From contig JBKEAR010000041.1 of NCBI GenBank assembly GCA_047972425.1, forward strand, positions 1 through 40,463: a stretch of 40,463 nt of DNA, in the 5' to 3' direction. This stretch comes from JBKEAR01 sp047972425. Its GTDB lineage: Bacteria > Pseudomonadota > Alphaproteobacteria > JBKEAR01. This document shows, one piece after another, positions 1 through 8,864 of the stretch (position 1 is the first letter of the stretch; every line of letters begins with the position of its first letter). The notes under the pieces were generated by a model. It was not told the origin of the DNA, made no database searches, and was given only the letters and a program-made list of their open reading frames with translations. The translations under genes were made by a program, and so were the position numbers.

Positions 1-66
1 GAACATGTGGTGTTTGAAGACGGCACCGAGTTCATTTACGATAACGGTGTATGGAATATCGTATAA
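1..66 (+). CDS. C-terminal end of an unidentified protein (partial)
   Basis: An open frame enters the window in frame 1 and stops at TAA 64-66, giving 21 residues ending in GVWNIV. A strong intrinsic terminator follows 25 bases later, which supports a real gene end. The acidic, aromatic tail resembles the ends of some repeat-rich surface proteins, but it is too short to assign a family. Confidence 0.5.
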   Translation, partial: EHVVFEDGTEFIYDNGVWNIV

Positions 67-90
67 TTATAAAACCCTATATAACTCAGA

Positions 91-121
91 ACGCTGCAGA
101 GAAATCTGCAGCGTTTTTTTT
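91..121 (+). terminator. Intrinsic terminator of the upstream gene
   Basis: A perfect 10-bp stem (91-100 with 105-114) closes a GAAA tetraloop and is followed by eight T residues. It lies just after the stop codon at 66 and separates the upstream gene from the nap region. Confidence 0.92.
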
Positions 122-463
122 ATTTGTCCTTATTTTTTCGTTTCAATGCGGCTATAGCTTAGTATTTCCCTTGGTTTTAGAATCTGATAAAAAGATAAAA
201 ATAAATGGTTTTAGATAAATTATGCAGAGATGCAAACTATTTTTTATGAATGATTTATATATATAAATTTTTTTATATTCAAAAAAATATCTGAAAATCA
301 TAGTAAATTTGCGGTTGATGAATCATGTATAGAATAATTACCATATAAAATATTCAATATTTATAACTATTTTTTTAAAGCCACTTTACAATCATTATAA
401 ATCATTGCAGAATAAGCCTATAAAAACAAAGGAATAACCAAGCAGAATAGTGGGGTTTTAACG
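122..463. other. AT-rich upstream region of the nap operon
   Basis: This 340-base stretch between the terminator and napD is very AT-rich and has no convincing gene. It should hold the nap promoter. I looked for an FNR-type palindrome: a TTGAT half-site at 315-319 is followed by ATCA only two bases later instead of four, so it is not a proper site. No other operator could be defended by eye. Confidence 0.6.
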
Positions 464-724
464 TTGAGTATTATGAGTATGGTTGCCCATGTAGCCGCAG
501 TGGATGCGCCTTTTGTGCGCCCGCAATTAGAAGATATTGATGGTCTGGAGATTATTGATATCGTTGATAATAATACAAAAATACTCCTTTTGTTGGATGT
601 TGAAAACGAATTTGATTTTCATGACTCTCTCAAAAAAATCCAAAGTTTAAAGGCTTTACAGTCTTTATCCTATGCTGCCCATTATTCCGAAGAAGCAATA
701 TCTGAACCAAGTAAAAAGGATTGA
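464..724 (+). CDS. napD: NapD, chaperone for the nitrate reductase Tat signal
   Basis: Small cytoplasmic chaperone that in known systems binds the twin-arginine signal of NapA and holds it back until the molybdenum cofactor is loaded. The product has 86 residues, close to the usual NapD length, with the alternating hydrophobic and acidic pattern of its ferredoxin-like fold (IDGLEIIDIVDNNTKILLLL) and a charged C-terminal tail. It directly precedes napA. The start is uncertain: TTG at 464 has a GGGG tract eight bases upstream, while ATG at 473 is a conventional start but lies farther from it. Identity rests on size, pattern and position more than on diagnostic residues, as NapD sequences diverge strongly. 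Confidence 0.82.
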   Translation: MSIMSMVAHVAAVDAPFVRPQLEDIDGLEIIDIVDNNTKILLLLDVENEFDFHDSLKKIQSLKALQSLSYAAHYSEEAISEPSKKD

Positions 725-728
725 TAAA

Positions 729-3224
729 ATGAGTTTAAATCGTAGGGATTTCTTGCGTCTGAATGCAGCGGCCTTAGCTGCAACAACAGCAGGTGTCACC
801 TTAAAAGATGCCTTTGCCGAAGATAAATCACTAGACGAAGGTGTGGTTTGGGACAAAGCACCTTGCCGTTATTGCGGTACAGGCTGTGGTATTTTAGTCG
901 GGACAAAAGACGGTAAAATTGTTGCCACTAAAGGCGATGTCGATGCCCCTGTAAATAAAGGCCTTAACTGTATTAAAGGTTATTTCCTTTCTAAAATTCC
1001 TTATGGCGAAGATCGTTTGGAAAAACCGTTGCTCCGTATGAAAAACGGCCAATATGATAAAGATGGTGATTTTACCCCCATTGAATGGGATGATGCCTTA
1101 GATATTATGGCCGAAAAATTTACGGCAGCCATTAAAGAATACGGCCCCGATAGCGTGGGCATGTTTGGCTCTGGCCAATGGACAATTTTTGAGGGTTATA
1201 CTGGCTCTAAACTCATGAAAGCCGGTTTTCGTACCAATAATATCGACCCCAATGCCCGCCATTGTATGGCCTCGGCCGTTGTGGGCTTTATTCGCGCCTT
1301 TGCTATGGACGAACCCATGGGCGTATATGATGATTTTGAATTGGGCGAAAATTTTGTGCTTTGGGGCTCTAACATGGCCGAGATGCACCCCATTTTATGG
1401 TCACGTATTTCCGATACGCGCTTAACCAAACCCGATGCATCGGTACATGTGCTTTCCACTTATCAGCATCGTAGTTTCGATTTAGCCGATAACGGTATAA
1501 TTATGCATCCGCAGTCGGATTTAGTCATTGCAAATTATATCGCCAATTACATTATCCAAAATGGTGCGGTTAACGAAGATTTTGTAAATAAACATACCCA
1601 TTTTAAACGGGCAACAACCGATATCGGTTATGGTTTACGCGATGAAGATCCGCGCCAACAAAATGCAGCTAATGCCAATAAGGGCGATATGACTGATATG
1701 ACCTTTGATGAATATAAAGAGGCTGTATCGGAATATACATTAGAAAAAGCAGTAGAAATGTCGGGTGTTCCGGCAGGGCAATTAGAAGCTTTAGCCAAAT
1801 TATATGCCGACCCCAACAAAAAGGTGGTATCGCTTTGGACAATGGGTGTTAACCAACACTCACGTGGTAGCTGGATGAACGGTAACATTTATAATATCCA
1901 TTTATTAACAGGCAAAATTTCCGAGCCCGGCAATGGTCCGTTCTCGCTAACCGGTCAGCCATCAGCCTGTGGTACCGCGCGCGAAGTGGGTACATTTGCC
2001 CATCGCTTACCGGCCGATTACGTGGTTGCTAACGAAGACCACCGCAAATTAGCCGAAAAAATTTGGAAGCTACCGGAGGGTACAGTACCCGGTAAAGTGG
2101 GTTACCATGCGGTTCTTCAAAGCCGTAAACTAAAAGATGGTGATTTAAAAGTTTATTGGGCATTATGTACCAATAATATGCAAGCCGGCCCCAATACAAA
2201 CGAGGAAACTTTCCCCGGTTGGCGGAATAAAGATGCTTTTGTTATTGCGTCCGACCCTTACCCAACCGTATCCGCCCAAGCGGCCGATTTAATTTTACCA
2301 ACAGCCATGTGGGTAGAAAAAGAAGGTGCCTATGGTAATGCCGAGCGCCGTGCGCAATTTTGGTATCAGCAAATTAAACCGTTTGGTGAAGCACGCTCCG
2401 ACTTATGGCAAATGGTAGCTCTTTCTAAACGCATTAAAGTGGCCGATGTTTGGCCGGCTGAGCTTTTAGAAAAAGCCCCCGAATATAAAGATGCCACACT
2501 TTTTGATGTTTTATATGCCAATGGTCAAGTCGATCAATTTGAGTTGACCGATGCCGCTAAAGCCAAAGGTAACCATGAATCCGAAGATTTCGGTTTCTAT
2601 ATTCAAAAAGGTCTGTTCGAGGAATATCGGCGTTTTCAATTCGAAGGCCCTAAACGCGGGCACGAAATGGCCGATTTCGAAGCCTATCACCAAGCCCGCG
2701 GTTTGCGTTGGCCTTATGTAAACGGTAAAGAAACTCTATGGCGTTATAACGAAGAATATGACCCATTTGTAACCAAAGGTGCCGGCATTGAGTTTTATGG
2801 CGCGAAAGACGGTAAAGCCAATATCATCTTTGCCCCTTATGAGCCACCTGCAGAAAGCCCCGATGAAGAATATGACTTATGGTTATGTACAGGGCGTGTT
2901 TTAGAGCATTGGCATACCGGTTCAATGACCCGCCGTGTACCCGAGCTTTATCGTGCCGTGCCCGATGCCGTTTATTTTATGAACGAGCAAGATGCCAAAG
3001 ACCGTGGCATTAAACGGGGCGACCGTATTAAAGTGGCTTCTCGCCGTGGTGAAATAGAAGCGATTTGTGAAACCAAAGGCCGTAACAAAATGCCGAAAGG
3101 TATGACATTTATGGCTTTCTTCGATGCCCAACGTTTGGTGAATAAACTTGTGCTCGATGCCACATGCCCGCTTTCTAAAGAAACCGACTTTAAGAAAACG
3201 GCTGTTAAAATACGTAAAGCCTAG
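729..3224 (+). CDS. napA: NapA, catalytic subunit of periplasmic nitrate reductase
   Basis: Large molybdoenzyme subunit that reduces nitrate to nitrite in the periplasm using bis-MGD and one [4Fe-4S] cluster. The ATG at 729 is preceded by an AAGGA ribosome site and gives 831 residues, the usual size. The N-terminus has a Tat signal (NRRDFLR, then a hydrophobic stretch ending near AFA). Cluster ligands are Cys46, 49, 53 and 81 (CRYCGTGC and GLNCIKGYF). The probable Mo ligand is Cys179 in NARHCMAS. Similarity to enterobacterial NapA is very high throughout, including GFGSGQWT-like, QPSACGTAREVG and EHWHTGSMTRR segments. An upstream in-frame start at 672 would put extra residues before the signal and overlap napD, so it was not used. 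The enzyme will need NapB and NapGH from the same operon. Confidence 0.98.
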   Translation: MSLNRRDFLRLNAAALAATTAGVTLKDAFAEDKSLDEGVVWDKAPCRYCGTGCGILVGTKDGKIVATKGDVDAPVNKGLNCIKGYFLSKIPYGEDRLEKPLLRMKNGQYDKDGDFTPIEWDDALDIMAEKFTAAIKEYGPDSVGMFGSGQWTIFEGYTGSKLMKAGFRTNNIDPNARHCMASAVVGFIRAFAMDEPMGVYDDFELGENFVLWGSNMAEMHPILWSRISDTRLTKPDASVHVLSTYQHRSFDLADNGIIMHPQSDLVIANYIANYIIQNGAVNEDFVNKHTHFKRATTDIGYGLRDEDPRQQNAANANKGDMTDMTFDEYKEAVSEYTLEKAVEMSGVPAGQLEALAKLYADPNKKVVSLWTMGVNQHSRGSWMNGNIYNIHLLTGKISEPGNGPFSLTGQPSACGTAREVGTFAHRLPADYVVANEDHRKLAEKIWKLPEGTVPGKVGYHAVLQSRKLKDGDLKVYWALCTNNMQAGPNTNEETFPGWRNKDAFVIASDPYPTVSAQAADLILPTAMWVEKEGAYGNAERRAQFWYQQIKPFGEARSDLWQMVALSKRIKVADVWPAELLEKAPEYKDATLFDVLYANGQVDQFELTDAAKAKGNHESEDFGFYIQKGLFEEYRRFQFEGPKRGHEMADFEAYHQARGLRWPYVNGKETLWRYNEEYDPFVTKGAGIEFYGAKDGKANIIFAPYEPPAESPDEEYDLWLCTGRVLEHWHTGSMTRRVPELYRAVPDAVYFMNEQDAKDRGIKRGDRIKVASRRGEIEAICETKGRNKMPKGMTFMAFFDAQRLVNKLVLDATCPLSKETDFKKTAVKIRKA

Positions 3225-3261
3225 TATATAACAGATATATAAGGAACTTTAGGAGGATATA

Positions 3262-3942
3262 GTGGCAAGGCGGCGTCAATTTTTACAAAAGCTCGGCAAA
3301 GGGGCAGTGGTGTTTGGTGTATTGGGTGCTTTTTGGGGCAAAGGCTCTAAAAAAGCCCGTGCCGAAGGTGCCCGTAATCTGCGCCCACCCTTTGCATTGG
3401 CTGAGGCAGAATTTAACGCCGCTTGTGTTCGCTGTGGGCAATGTGTGCAAGCTTGCCCTTACGATACCTTGCGTTTGGCCAGTATTTTCGAGCCAGATTT
3501 GGCATCGGGTACACCCTATTTTAAAGCCCGCGATATCCCTTGCGAATTATGCGAGGATATGCCTTGTGTAAGGGCTTGCCCTTCGGGTGCTTTAAATGAT
3601 AATGGGCAAGATATTTATCAGTCCCGTATGGGTGTGGCCTTAATTTCCGACCAAGAAAAATGCCTGAACTGGCGGGGTTTGCGTTGCGATGTTTGTTATC
3701 GGGTTTGTCCGGTGATTGATGAAGCGATTACACTGGAAATGAACCATAATGATCGTACCGGTGCCCATGCTAAGCTAATACCCACAGTGCATTCCGATGC
3801 TTGTACGGGTTGCGGTAAATGCGAAAAAGCCTGTGTACTCAGCGAAGCCGCCATTAAAGTCTTCCACCCCGAGGATATTATGGGCAAACAAGATGACTTC
3901 TATTTGCCCAATGAAACAACCGATATGGGAGGAGAAAGCTAA
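3262..3942 (+). CDS. napG: NapG, ferredoxin-type subunit of quinol dehydrogenase
   Basis: Iron-sulphur protein of the NapG/MauM family that works with the membrane protein NapH to move electrons from quinol to the periplasmic nitrate reductase. It starts at GTG 3262, six bases after an AGGAGG ribosome site at 3251-3256. The 226-residue product begins with a Tat-like signal (RRRQFLQ plus a hydrophobic run). Four Cys-rich motifs are visible around residues 55-65, 94-106, 134-149 and 181-191, enough for four [4Fe-4S] clusters. The stop codon overlaps the napH start by one base (TAATG), indicating translational coupling. Confidence 0.96.
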   Translation: MARRRQFLQKLGKGAVVFGVLGAFWGKGSKKARAEGARNLRPPFALAEAEFNAACVRCGQCVQACPYDTLRLASIFEPDLASGTPYFKARDIPCELCEDMPCVRACPSGALNDNGQDIYQSRMGVALISDQEKCLNWRGLRCDVCYRVCPVIDEAITLEMNHNDRTGAHAKLIPTVHSDACTGCGKCEKACVLSEAAIKVFHPEDIMGKQDDFYLPNETTDMGGES

Positions 3943-4808
3943 TGTCTAAATCTGCTCCGCGTCAAGATGCCATTGCCAAAAAAGGTTATTTTAAAGCCTA
4001 TCAATGGATGATCATTCGCCGCTTTAGCCAAATTGGCTTTTTGTTGGCATTTGGTTTATATGCATGGTGGGGTATCGCTTTGGTCAAAGGCTCGCTCACA
4101 TCATCGCGTTGGTTGGGGATTATACCGGCAACAGAACCCTTAACATTTGTACAATCCATTTTTGTTTCCAACCAATGGGCAATCGATTTGCTTATTGGTG
4201 GTAGTATCCTGCTTATTTTGGGTATTGCTTTTGGTGCACGTATTTTTTGCGGTTGGATATGCCCGGTCAATATGGTTTCCGAAACCACAACATGGGTTAA
4301 ACATAAGTTTCGCCTAAAAGGTGGGTTGCGCCTGCCCGAAAATATGCGTTACGGTGTGTTAGCCGCCGTGATTGTGGCATCCATTATTGGTCAATTCATC
4401 GCATGGGAGGTCATTAGCCCCATTAGCAATACATACCGAGCCTTTCTATTTGCAGGGTTAAGCAGTTTATGGCTTATTGGCTTGGTTGCACTTTTAGATA
4501 TCTTTGTTCTATCGGAGAATTTCTGCAAAAACCTATGCCCTCAAGGTGCCTTATATAGTTTACTCGGTCATTTTCACATCTTTGGCGTTACCGCCTTTAA
4601 TAAAGATAAATGCACCAATTGCGGCGATTGTTATGCCGTATGCCCCGAAGAAAAAATATTACACGCCCCCTTACGCGGTACAAAAACCCCGCATATCAAA
4701 TCGGGCTTATGTAATACATGTGGGCAATGTATTGATGTTTGTTGCGAAAATGTATTGAAATATGATTTTTTTATTCAGACTAAGAGAAAAGAGAAAGAGG
4801 AATCTTAA
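3942..4808 (+). CDS. napH: NapH, membrane subunit of quinol dehydrogenase
   Basis: Polytopic inner-membrane iron-sulphur protein that takes electrons from quinol and passes them to NapG. The 288-residue product has an N-terminal cytoplasmic segment and about four membrane spans. It carries two CxxxCP-type motifs (FCGWICPVN near residue 103 and FCKNLCPQG), which are typical of NapH. The C-terminal soluble part has two ferredoxin-like motifs, CTNCGDCYAVCP and CNTCGQCIDVCC; the second ends in CC rather than CP. It overlaps napG by one base and ends two bases before napB. Confidence 0.96.
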   Translation: MSKSAPRQDAIAKKGYFKAYQWMIIRRFSQIGFLLAFGLYAWWGIALVKGSLTSSRWLGIIPATEPLTFVQSIFVSNQWAIDLLIGGSILLILGIAFGARIFCGWICPVNMVSETTTWVKHKFRLKGGLRLPENMRYGVLAAVIVASIIGQFIAWEVISPISNTYRAFLFAGLSSLWLIGLVALLDIFVLSENFCKNLCPQGALYSLLGHFHIFGVTAFNKDKCTNCGDCYAVCPEEKILHAPLRGTKTPHIKSGLCNTCGQCIDVCCENVLKYDFFIQTKRKEKEES

Positions 4809-4810
4809 CA

Positions 4811-5245
4811 ATGAAAAAAGCGATGATTATAGCGCTTACAGCTCTGAGTTTTTCGTTTACCGTCCAAGCCAATGAAATTGCAGCCGATTCAGTTGCAACT
4901 TTGCGTGGCGGTGTTGCTATTAATACAGAAATTGAAGCGAAAACAAATGAAGCTCTCATAACAGGTAAGGCCGACCACCCCGATGTTTTTAATCAACAAG
5001 GGGTTGAACCTTCTATGATACCCCATTCGATTGAAGGTTATACAATCACTACCGATACCAATATGTGCCTTATGTGTCACGAGGCCGGCCTAAACGGGGC
5101 AACAGCATTACCCGAAAGCCATTTTATGGATGATCGCTCAGGTGAGACAACCGATAAAGTGGATGGCCGCCGGTACTTCTGCACCCAATGTCATACATCG
5201 CAAGTCGATAATCCACCGCTGGTTATCAATAAACGCGATCAATAA
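4811..5245 (+). CDS. napB: NapB, dihaem cytochrome c subunit of nitrate reductase
   Basis: Periplasmic small subunit that delivers electrons to the NapA iron-sulphur cluster. The 144-residue product starts with a Sec signal peptide (MKKAMIIALTALSFSFTVQA). It has two haem attachment motifs, CLMCH at 86-90 and CTQCH at 124-128. The conserved MIPHSIEGY and ESHFMDDR segments carry His72 and His104, the probable distal haem ligands. It is the last gene of the operon: no napC, napE or napF follows, and a terminator candidate lies about 150 bases downstream. Confidence 0.96.
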   Translation: MKKAMIIALTALSFSFTVQANEIAADSVATLRGGVAINTEIEAKTNEALITGKADHPDVFNQQGVEPSMIPHSIEGYTITTDTNMCLMCHEAGLNGATALPESHFMDDRSGETTDKVDGRRYFCTQCHTSQVDNPPLVINKRDQ

Positions 5246-5394
5246 AGCCATATTTAGGCCGGTATCATCCTAAATTATCCGCTTATTTCCTGATGCGAAA
5301 AAGGAAAATAGTAAAAAATAGGTGGATAAAACAAATGGTATCATGGTTATTTGTTGGTAAATAATGGATAATATTGGCTTTATAGGGATAAAAA

Positions 5395-5420
5395 GGGAGG
5401 GCTTTTGCCTTCTCTTTTTT
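5395..5420 (+). terminator. Probable terminator downstream of napB
   Basis: GGGAGGGC at 5395-5402 can pair with GCCTTCTC at 5407-5414, including two G-U pairs, around a TTTT loop, followed by six T residues. It lies between napB and rarA and would end the nap transcript. Confidence 0.7.
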
Positions 5421-5506
5421 ATTGCCAAAGCGATATGATAAAAAGATAGTAATTTATCGGCATATTGATTACACTGTTTTAATAACGAACATTAAGAGAA
5501 CAAAAT

Positions 5507-6811
5507 ATGGCCACCCTATTTGAAAGCCAAGCAGCCACACCCCTTGCCGAGCGTATTCGCCCCCAAAGCCTTAGTGAGGTTGTGGGGCAGGATCATCTAT
5601 TGAGCGATAACGGGCTTATTACCAAAATGGTGCGTAGCGGCAAGGTGATGAGCGCCATATTTTGGGGCCCGCCCGGCACAGGCAAAACCACCATTGCGCG
5701 CTTGCTCGCCCAAATTGGCGATTATCATTTCGAGCCACTCTCGGCTGTATTTTCGGGTGTGGCAGACTTGCGCCGTGTGTTTGAAGCCGCCAAAGAGCGC
5801 CGTAAATTGGGGCAGAATACCCTGTTATTTGTCGATGAAATTCACCGCTTTAACCGAGCCCAACAGGATGGCTTTTTGCCCTATGTGGAAGATGGTACAA
5901 TTATCCTGATTGGCGCCACCACCGAGAACCCATCATTTGAGCTCAATGCAGCGTTGCTATCGCGCTGCCAAATCCTCACTATCAAACATTTAGAACCGGC
6001 GGACTTAGCCGTGATTTGCGCCCGTGCCGAGGCCGAGTTGGAGCGCAAACTCCCCCTTGATAATGAGGCGAAATCAGCCCTAATCGAGATGGCACAAGGG
6101 GACGGACGCTATTTTGTGAATATGATGGAAACCATATTTGAACTCGCCGGGGAAGAGACAGACCTTTCTGTACCCCAGCTTGAGCAGCTGGTACAAAAGC
6201 GCAAACCCCTTTACGATAAATCTCAAGATGGGCATTTCAATTTAATCTCAGCTTTTCATAAAAGCCTGCGGGCGTCCGATGTGGATGCCGCCCTTTATTA
6301 TTACGGGCGCATGATAGATGGCGGGGAGGACCCTAAATATATCCTGCGCCGTATGGCTGCTTTTGCCTCAGAGGATGTGGGGCTGGCCGACCCAAACTGC
6401 ATGGTGCAAGTGCAAGCTGCATGGCAAGCTTATGAGCGCCTTGGCATGCCCGAGGGCAGCTTGCCCCTTGGCCAAGCGATTATCTATTGTGCCACCGCCC
6501 CCAAATCGAACGCGGTAATTACCGCCCTTAAAAAAATGACACCCATTGCCCAAGCAACGGGCTCTATAAGCCCACCCATGCGCATACTCAATGCGCCAAC
6601 TAAGATGATGAAAAATATGGGTTACGGCCAAAATTACCAATATGACCACGACCATGAACATGCGTTTTCGGGTCAAGATTGTTTTCCCGATGAGCTTGGG
6701 CGTCAAAAATTTTACCTACCCAATGACCGCGGTTATGAAAAAGAACTAAAAAAACGCTTGGAATTCTGGGATAGTCGGCGTAAAACAAAAAAAGAAAATA
6801 CAGAAAGTTAA
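5507..6811 (+). CDS. rarA: RarA (MgsA) AAA+ ATPase, replication-associated recombination protein
   Basis: Clamp-loader-like AAA+ ATPase that acts at stalled replication forks. The 434-residue product has the family's N-terminal RPQSLSEVVGQDHLL segment. The Walker A motif is GPPGTGKTT near residue 54 and Walker B is LLFVDEIHRFN. A sensor-1 region (GATTENPSFELNAALLSRC) and the C-terminal tetramerisation domain with YGRMIDGGEDPKYILRRM follow. Length is normal. It starts a tight cluster with crcB (5 bases apart) and an rluC-like gene, which probably share a transcript although their functions are unrelated. Confidence 0.96.
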   Translation: MATLFESQAATPLAERIRPQSLSEVVGQDHLLSDNGLITKMVRSGKVMSAIFWGPPGTGKTTIARLLAQIGDYHFEPLSAVFSGVADLRRVFEAAKERRKLGQNTLLFVDEIHRFNRAQQDGFLPYVEDGTIILIGATTENPSFELNAALLSRCQILTIKHLEPADLAVICARAEAELERKLPLDNEAKSALIEMAQGDGRYFVNMMETIFELAGEETDLSVPQLEQLVQKRKPLYDKSQDGHFNLISAFHKSLRASDVDAALYYYGRMIDGGEDPKYILRRMAAFASEDVGLADPNCMVQVQAAWQAYERLGMPEGSLPLGQAIIYCATAPKSNAVITALKKMTPIAQATGSISPPMRILNAPTKMMKNMGYGQNYQYDHDHEHAFSGQDCFPDELGRQKFYLPNDRGYEKELKKRLEFWDSRRKTKKENTES

Positions 6812-6816
6812 GCAAT

Positions 6817-7191
6817 ATGAGCAATATTTACCCATATTTAACCGTTGCCATTGGGGGCGGATTAGGGGCAATGGCACGCTTTGGCCTAAGCCAATATTTT
6901 ATGCGCTATGCCCATTTAAACTTCCCCATTGGCACATTAATAGCCAATTTTATTGGCTGTTTGGGCTTGGGCTTGTTGGCAGGCTGGTTAGAGCGTAATA
7001 TCATTAACGAGTTTACACGTCTATTGCTTATGGTCGGGTTTATGGGGGCATTAACCACATTTTCTACATTCTCAATGGAGTTTATCTTTTTTGCCAAACA
7101 AGGCGAGATTATACGCGGATTAACCTATGTGGGCATCTCCTTTATCTTTGGTTTTGCCCTTTTTGCTATTGGATATTACGGAGCCAGATGA
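6817..7191 (+). CDS. crcB: CrcB/Fluc fluoride ion channel
   Basis: Small membrane protein that exports toxic fluoride as a dual-topology dimer. The 124-residue product has four predicted membrane spans and the family motifs GGGLGAMARFGLSQ near the N-terminus, PIGTLIANFIGC and GFMGALTTFSTFSMEF. The last holds the Phe/Thr/Ser residues that line the fluoride path. It begins 5 bases after rarA and its stop overlaps the next start (ATGA at 7188-7191). No fluoride riboswitch is visible, as expected for a gene inside an operon. Confidence 0.94.
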   Translation: MSNIYPYLTVAIGGGLGAMARFGLSQYFMRYAHLNFPIGTLIANFIGCLGLGLLAGWLERNIINEFTRLLLMVGFMGALTTFSTFSMEFIFFAKQGEIIRGLTYVGISFIFGFALFAIGYYGAR

Positions 7192-8162
7192 ATATGAATT
7201 ATAAAATAGAAATCATTAGCGAAGATGATCATGATATCCGCCTTGACCGCTGGTTTCAGCGCCATTACAGCCATGTAAGCAAAGGCTTGGTGGATAAATT
7301 GGCACGTAAAGGGGCTATTCGCCTTGATGGTAAAAGATGCAAAGGGGGTAGCCGTATAGCCAAGGGGCAAGAGCTACGCATTCCGCCATCTATCCTTAAT
7401 GCCGAGGCCATTGAGCCCGATGAAAAACCCATGGCATCGCCTGCGGATATTAAACTGATTAAAAATGCCATTATCCATGAGGATCGCTTTATTTATGTTG
7501 TTAATAAACCCCAAGGTTTGGCTGCACAAGGGGGTAGTGGCATTACCCGCTCGCTTGATGTAATTATGAATGCGATAGCGGCCGAGGCCGGCCATAGCGC
7601 CCATTTGGTGCATCGGCTCGATAAAGATACATCGGGCATTATCATTGTCGCAAAATCGCCCAATGTGGCGGCAAAGCTAACCAAAGAATTTAAAAGCCAT
7701 GATATGCGCAAAATTTATTTGGCTGTCTTAAAAGGCTGCCCAAGGCCTTATGAGGGCGAGATTGATATGCCCCTGCGCAAAGCGGGCAATATTGGCGAGC
7801 AAAAAGTAATTGTGGATTACGAGCAAGGGCAAAAGGCGGTAACTTTATACCAAATGTTAGAAAATGCCGGCAGCCAGTTTAGCTTGGTTGCATTTTCGCC
7901 CCTTACTGGCCGTACCCACCAATTGCGGGTTCATGCCACCGAGGGTTTAAAATGCCCTATTATGGGCGATGGTAAATATGGTGGGGAAGAAGCCTTTGCC
8001 AATGGTATTGCCAAAAAGCTCCATTTACATGCATGGCAGTTGCATTTTAAACATCCGGGTTCGGGTGAGCAGGTAACTTATATTGCCCCATTATCCGATA
8101 CATTAAAGCAAACATTAGAAACCCTTGCTTTAAGCGAGCCTGATACGGAGCTTAGCGATTAA
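7188..8162 (+). CDS. rluC: RluA-family 23S rRNA pseudouridine synthase (RluC-like)
   Basis: Converts specific uridines of large-subunit rRNA to pseudouridine. The 324-residue product has an N-terminal S4 RNA-binding domain (about residues 12-75, with RLDRWFQRHY) and an RluA catalytic domain. The catalytic Asp is in HRLDKDTSGIIIVAKS, and LTGRTHQLRVH follows. RluC and RluD are hard to separate by eye; the alphaproteobacterial sequence and S4 spacing favour RluC. Start ATG 7188 overlaps the crcB stop. A second in-frame ATG lies two codons later. Confidence 0.9.
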   Translation: MNMNYKIEIISEDDHDIRLDRWFQRHYSHVSKGLVDKLARKGAIRLDGKRCKGGSRIAKGQELRIPPSILNAEAIEPDEKPMASPADIKLIKNAIIHEDRFIYVVNKPQGLAAQGGSGITRSLDVIMNAIAAEAGHSAHLVHRLDKDTSGIIIVAKSPNVAAKLTKEFKSHDMRKIYLAVLKGCPRPYEGEIDMPLRKAGNIGEQKVIVDYEQGQKAVTLYQMLENAGSQFSLVAFSPLTGRTHQLRVHATEGLKCPIMGDGKYGGEEAFANGIAKKLHLHAWQLHFKHPGSGEQVTYIAPLSDTLKQTLETLALSEPDTELSD

Positions 8163-8171
8163 ACAATCTAA

Positions 8172-8215
8172 TCTCCTCTACCAGAGGGGTGCTTGCGTAG
8201 CAAGCGGGGTGTGTC
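8172..8215. repeat. Hairpin repeat, copy 1 (reverse orientation)
   Basis: Just after the rluC stop lies CCTCTACCAGAGG, then GGTG, a self-complementary CTTGCGTAGCAAG, then CGGGGTGTG. This is the reverse complement of the layout CACACCCC-stem-ACCCCTCT-AGAGGGG seen at 9066 and 10360. The conserved arms are shared, but the central stem differs between copies. Confidence 0.8.
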
Positions 8216-8263
8216 GCATAGATAAAATGATAGCTGTATTATAGACGAATGATTTTTGCAAAA

Positions 8264-8864
8264 TCAATCATGGAAAATGTGCTCAGCGGAAAGCATGTTT
8301 TTGAATTGGGTAATGATGTTATTATCAAGATTGGCTGCTTTAAAGACCTCGGCGGCAAAGGATACAGGGGCAGTGCCCCCATTTTGGTGATGTTGCCGCA
8401 AAAGTGTTGTAACATTGGGTGCATCTTCTGTAAGCCAAGTATCGCCACCAATAATAGCAATAACTTGTGGTGCATATAGTCTATACATAATAAAATGATT
8501 ATATAAACATCAGTAATAATTTGATGCTAAGTGGTTTGCAACCCGTAAAGCCGAAGGCTTTCTAAAAAAAGATAACTTGTCTCCGACAAGATATAATCCC
8601 CGCACACAGCTACGCTGTGGGCAACCTCAAAGCATTAGGTAATACTAAAATTTATTATCATTTTAAGTAGTATTACCTATATTGCAAAACTTCATCAAAA
8701 CTATTGGCAACCTTTACATTAAGCCCACCTGCTGAGGTTAATAGCCCTTTTTGCGGTGCAAAAAAACGGATATTAAGACCATAATAACTTCCTCCTACAC
8801 CCGCAATAAGTCCATATTCCCAATCGGCAAATTGTGGAGCTAGTAATAGTGCAACTTTTTCCAT
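8264..8864 (-). pseudogene. DJ-1/PfpI-family gene interrupted by a MITE-like insertion
   Basis: The minus strand encodes MEKVALLLAPQFADWEYGLI from ATG 8864, with GGSYYGL, FFAPQKGLLTSAGGL and a frame that runs into the repeat at 8680. On the other side of the repeat, the frame resumes with YAPQVIAIIGGDTW and continues to TGA at 8264-8266. Removing the 203-bp element plus one TA gives a continuous 131-residue frame, crossing the junction as VLQYAPQVIAII. This N-terminal half matches the DJ-1/PfpI (class I glutamine amidotransferase-like) fold. Even when restored, it is shorter than the usual 180-200 residues. The segment where the catalytic Cys is expected reads VSFAAEV, with no Cys. It may therefore have been decaying already or be a degenerate paralogue. 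Function is unknown. Confidence 0.85.
8475..8681. mobile_element. MITE-like element, copy 1 (inside the DJ-1-like gene)
   Basis: A 203-bp element (8477-8679) is flanked by TA on both sides (8475-8476 and 8680-8681). It is nearly identical to the elements at 18276 and 34393. Its ends form imperfect inverted repeats of about 26 bases, TAGTCTATACATAATAAAAT against TAGGTAATACTACTTAAAAT, both followed by GAT. It has no coding capacity. Inside are three short hairpins: AAAGCCGAAGGCTTT, CTTGTCTCCGACAAG and CACAGCTACGCTGTG. TA duplication and small size fit a non-autonomous element moved by an IS630/Tc1-mariner-type transposase, but no transposase lies in the window. Confidence 0.9.

Noticed and set aside
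315..325. FNR-type operator before napD
   Set aside because: TTGAT and ATCA are separated by two bases instead of the required four, so the half-sites would be out of register.
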